Positions 14,791 to 16,485 of a stretch of 16,485 nucleotides of DNA are shown here, one piece after another. A program made the position numbers and the translations under genes. Each line of letters starts with the position of its first letter. Within the stretch, counting starts at the first letter, position 1. The notes under the pieces are model-generated. The model was not told the DNA's origin and did not search any database. It saw nothing but the letters and a program-made list of their open reading frames with translations. The stretch lies in assembly GCA_036522235.1 (NCBI GenBank), contig DATDGG010000228.1, positions 1 to 16,485 of the forward strand. Reading direction: 5' to 3'. This DNA is from VAZQ01 sp036522235. Lineage in GTDB: Bacteria > Pseudomonadota > Alphaproteobacteria > Rhizobiales > Xanthobacteraceae.

Positions 14791-16344
14791 TCATTCAGCG
14801 GCGCGCGGGACGATCTCGGCCTTCTGCCCGTTCGCGCGCAGGCGAACGTAAATCTGCGCCACGATCAGCAGCACGCTCAGGAAGACGAAGAATGCGCTGA
14901 TCGGGCGCTCGACGAAGACCAGGAGATCGCCGCGCGAGATCAGCATGGCGCGCCGGAAGTTCTCCTCGAAGCGCGGTCCCAGCACGAAGCCGAGCAGGAT
15001 CGGGGCCGGATGGAATCCGAGCTGCAACAGGATATAGCCGAATATCCCGATCGCCACGGTCTCGCCGACCTGGAACATGTCGTTGTTGGTGCTGTAGACG
15101 CCGATGCAGATGAAGAACATCGCGCTCGGATAGAGATAGCGATACGGGATGGTGAGCAGCTTCACCCACAGGCCGATCATCGGCACGTTGAGGATGACCA
15201 GCATGATATTGCCGACCCAGAAGCTCGCCACCAGGCCCCAGAACACGTCCGGATGCTGGCTGATGAGCTGCGGGCCGGGCACGATGCCCTGAATGGTCAA
15301 GGCGCCCAGCAGCAGCGCCATGACGGCGTCGCCCGGAATGCCGAGGCTCATGGTGGGAATGAAATCGCCCTGCACCGAGGAATGGGTCGAGGCCTCCGGG
15401 CAGGCGACGCCTTCGATGGCGCCGTGACCGAAGCGCTCCGGCGTCTTCGAGATCTTCTTCTCGACCGCGTAGGACACGAACGAGGCGATGGTGGGCCCGG
15501 TGCCCGGAATGAGCGCGCACAGGCTGCCGAGCGCGGTGCCGCGCAGCATCGGCCAGAAAGCCTGCTTGAAGTCGGCCCTCGCGGGCCACATATCACGCAG
15601 CCGGACGTTGGTATATTTGGTGTCGATGGGGGCGGTCTGGTTGACGGTGTTCATGAACTCGGCAATGCCGAACAAGCCGAGCGCCAGCGCCACGATCTCG
15701 ACGCCGTCGTCGAGCTCGGTCATGCCGAAGGCAAAACGCGGCGTGCCGGTCTCGATGTCGGCCCCCACGATGCCGAGCAGCAGGCCGAACACGGTCATGG
15801 CTACGCCCTTGATCGGCGAGCCGCGCGCCAAGGTCGATCCGGCCAGGAGGCCGACCAACATCAGCGAGCACACCTCCGAGGGCCCGAATTTCAGCGCCAC
15901 CTGCACCAGGATGGGTGCCAGGAAGGTCATCTCGGTGATACCCCACGAAGCGCCCACGAAGGAGGCGATCACCGTGATGCCGAGCGCGACGCCGCCGCGC
16001 CCCTGCTTGGTCATCGGGTAACCGTCCAGGCACGTGACCGCGTGCGGTGGATGGCATGGCAGATTGAGCAGGATCGAGCATATGGCGCCGCCATATTGCG
16101 CGCCGTAAAAGACGCCGGCGAGCATCAGGATGGCGCCGACCGGCTTCATCCCGAAGGTGAGCGGCAACAGGATCGAGATGGTGGCGAGCACGCCCATGCC
16201 GGGCAGCACGCCGACGATGTTGCCGAGGAACACTCCGAGGAAGGTAAAGAGAATGTAATGCGGCAGAAAGCCCAAATAAAACGGAGGGGTCTGGAATATG
16301 ACCTTGAACCCGTTCCCGAGATCGGACAATGCGGTATAGATCAT
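14791..16344 (-). CDS. tctA: TTT system large membrane subunit TctA
   Basis: The product is 517 residues with about 11-12 hydrophobic segments. Conserved segments of TctA are present: VGVLPGMGVLATISILLPL, FYGAQYGGAICSILLNLPC, LIPGTGPTIASFVSYAVEKK, and DFIPTMSLGIPGDAVMALLL. TctA, with TctB and a soluble receptor, imports carboxylates using a sodium or proton gradient. ATG 16344 was chosen because it overlaps the tctB stop by four bases (ATGA); a GTG 18 bases upstream is in frame but would overlap more of tctB. The overlap implies translational coupling. A receptor of this family is encoded at 11513-12565. The gene ends 12 bp from the convergent decarboxylase gene. Tpi/TphC-type terephthalate uptake in Comamonas is the closest precedent I know for a TTT system serving an aromatic dicarboxylate. 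Confidence 0.95.
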   Translation of the reverse strand: MIYTALSDLGNGFKVIFQTPPFYLGFLPHYILFTFLGVFLGNIVGVLPGMGVLATISILLPLTFGMKPVGAILMLAGVFYGAQYGGAICSILLNLPCHPPHAVTCLDGYPMTKQGRGGVALGITVIASFVGASWGITEMTFLAPILVQVALKFGPSEVCSLMLVGLLAGSTLARGSPIKGVAMTVFGLLLGIVGADIETGTPRFAFGMTELDDGVEIVALALGLFGIAEFMNTVNQTAPIDTKYTNVRLRDMWPARADFKQAFWPMLRGTALGSLCALIPGTGPTIASFVSYAVEKKISKTPERFGHGAIEGVACPEASTHSSVQGDFIPTMSLGIPGDAVMALLLGALTIQGIVPGPQLISQHPDVFWGLVASFWVGNIMLVILNVPMIGLWVKLLTIPYRYLYPSAMFFICIGVYSTNNDMFQVGETVAIGIFGYILLQLGFHPAPILLGFVLGPRFEENFRRAMLISRGDLLVFVERPISAFFVFLSVLLIVAQIYVRLRANGQKAEIVPRAAE

Positions 16345-16485
16345 AGGCCCCCCCAACGCCACATGGGCATCGACACTTGCAGCAGGTAGGAGAACAGAAA
16401 CACCCCGAAGACCGTGATGCCAACTGCGAGCAAGAACGAGCTCAAGAGCGTGCTGTCCTTGTCGCCAAGAGCCGACACGAACACG
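16341..16485 (-). CDS. tctB: TTT system small membrane subunit TctB, C-terminal part
   Basis: Only the last 47 residues are in the window; the start is beyond the right edge. The visible part has a hydrophobic helix (LLSSFLLAVGITVFGVFLFS) and the ending YLLQVSMPMWRW, the typical end of TctB, the small four-helix subunit that pairs with TctA. The TGA (16341-16343) overlaps the ATG of tctA (16342-16344) in an ATGA arrangement, so the two are coupled in translation. The remaining 90 or so residues, and any gene upstream, are not visible. Confidence 0.85.
   Translation of the reverse strand, partial: VFVSALGDKDSTLLSSFLLAVGITVFGVFLFSYLLQVSMPMWRWGGL

Noticed and set aside
15010..16389. Long plus-strand open frame opposite tctA
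   Set aside because: It is an antisense shadow; the minus strand encodes TctA with its conserved segments and a coupled start.

Overview
The window reads as chromosomal DNA of a high-GC alphaproteobacterium, most likely a Bradyrhizobium-like or related Hyphomicrobiales species. This is inferred from strong GC bias at third codon positions, an alphaproteobacterial-type BamA, several tripartite tricarboxylate transporter (TTT) parts, and small secreted proteins of a rhizobial kind. No rRNA, tRNA, CRISPR array, insertion sequence or phage gene was seen.

Layout. Positions 1-3252 (plus strand) hold the C-terminal end of an M24-fold protein that seems to lack several canonical metal ligands, then two unrelated MFS transporters: one like fosmidomycin-resistance exporters, one of the aromatic acid:H+ symporter type. 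A complete bamA (3262-5715, minus) follows. It is not in its usual neighbourhood and carries a tandem-repeat linker after the signal peptide. Divergent from it is a small lipoprotein gene (5934-6341). Next to that lies an unannotated decayed gene (6386-6661): the two ends of a TTT solute receptor with a frameshift and a large internal deletion. Positions 6710-9219 hold a secreted beta-rich protein of unknown role and a LysR regulator on the minus strand. These diverge from an EamA-type exporter, and the shared promoter region carries a perfect inverted repeat and a related copy 30 bp away. Positions 9352-11148 encode a membrane-anchored protein with a DNA-binding-like N-terminal domain, a TolB-like domain and TPR helices, followed by a 63-residue helical protein with an inverted repeat in its leader.

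The right end (11513-16485) is an aromatic-acid module. It contains a TTT solute receptor (TctC/Bug family), a class III extradiol dioxygenase with a LigA-like tail fused to a LigB core, a 4,5-dihydroxyphthalate decarboxylase-like protein, and the TctA and TctB membrane subunits (TctB cut by the window edge). The suggested logic is import of an aromatic carboxylate by the TTT system, cytosolic decarboxylation to a catechol-type acid such as protocatechuate, and meta-cleavage by the dioxygenase. The ring hydroxylase and diol dehydrogenase that a full phthalate route needs are not in the window, so the actual substrate is open.

Most of the window is recognisable family-level biology. The parts that deserve a second look are the altered M24 active site, the buried TTT receptor remnant, the LysR/EamA operator architecture, the bamA out of context, the short fused dioxygenase with its decarboxylase partner, and the sensor-like TolB/TPR protein.
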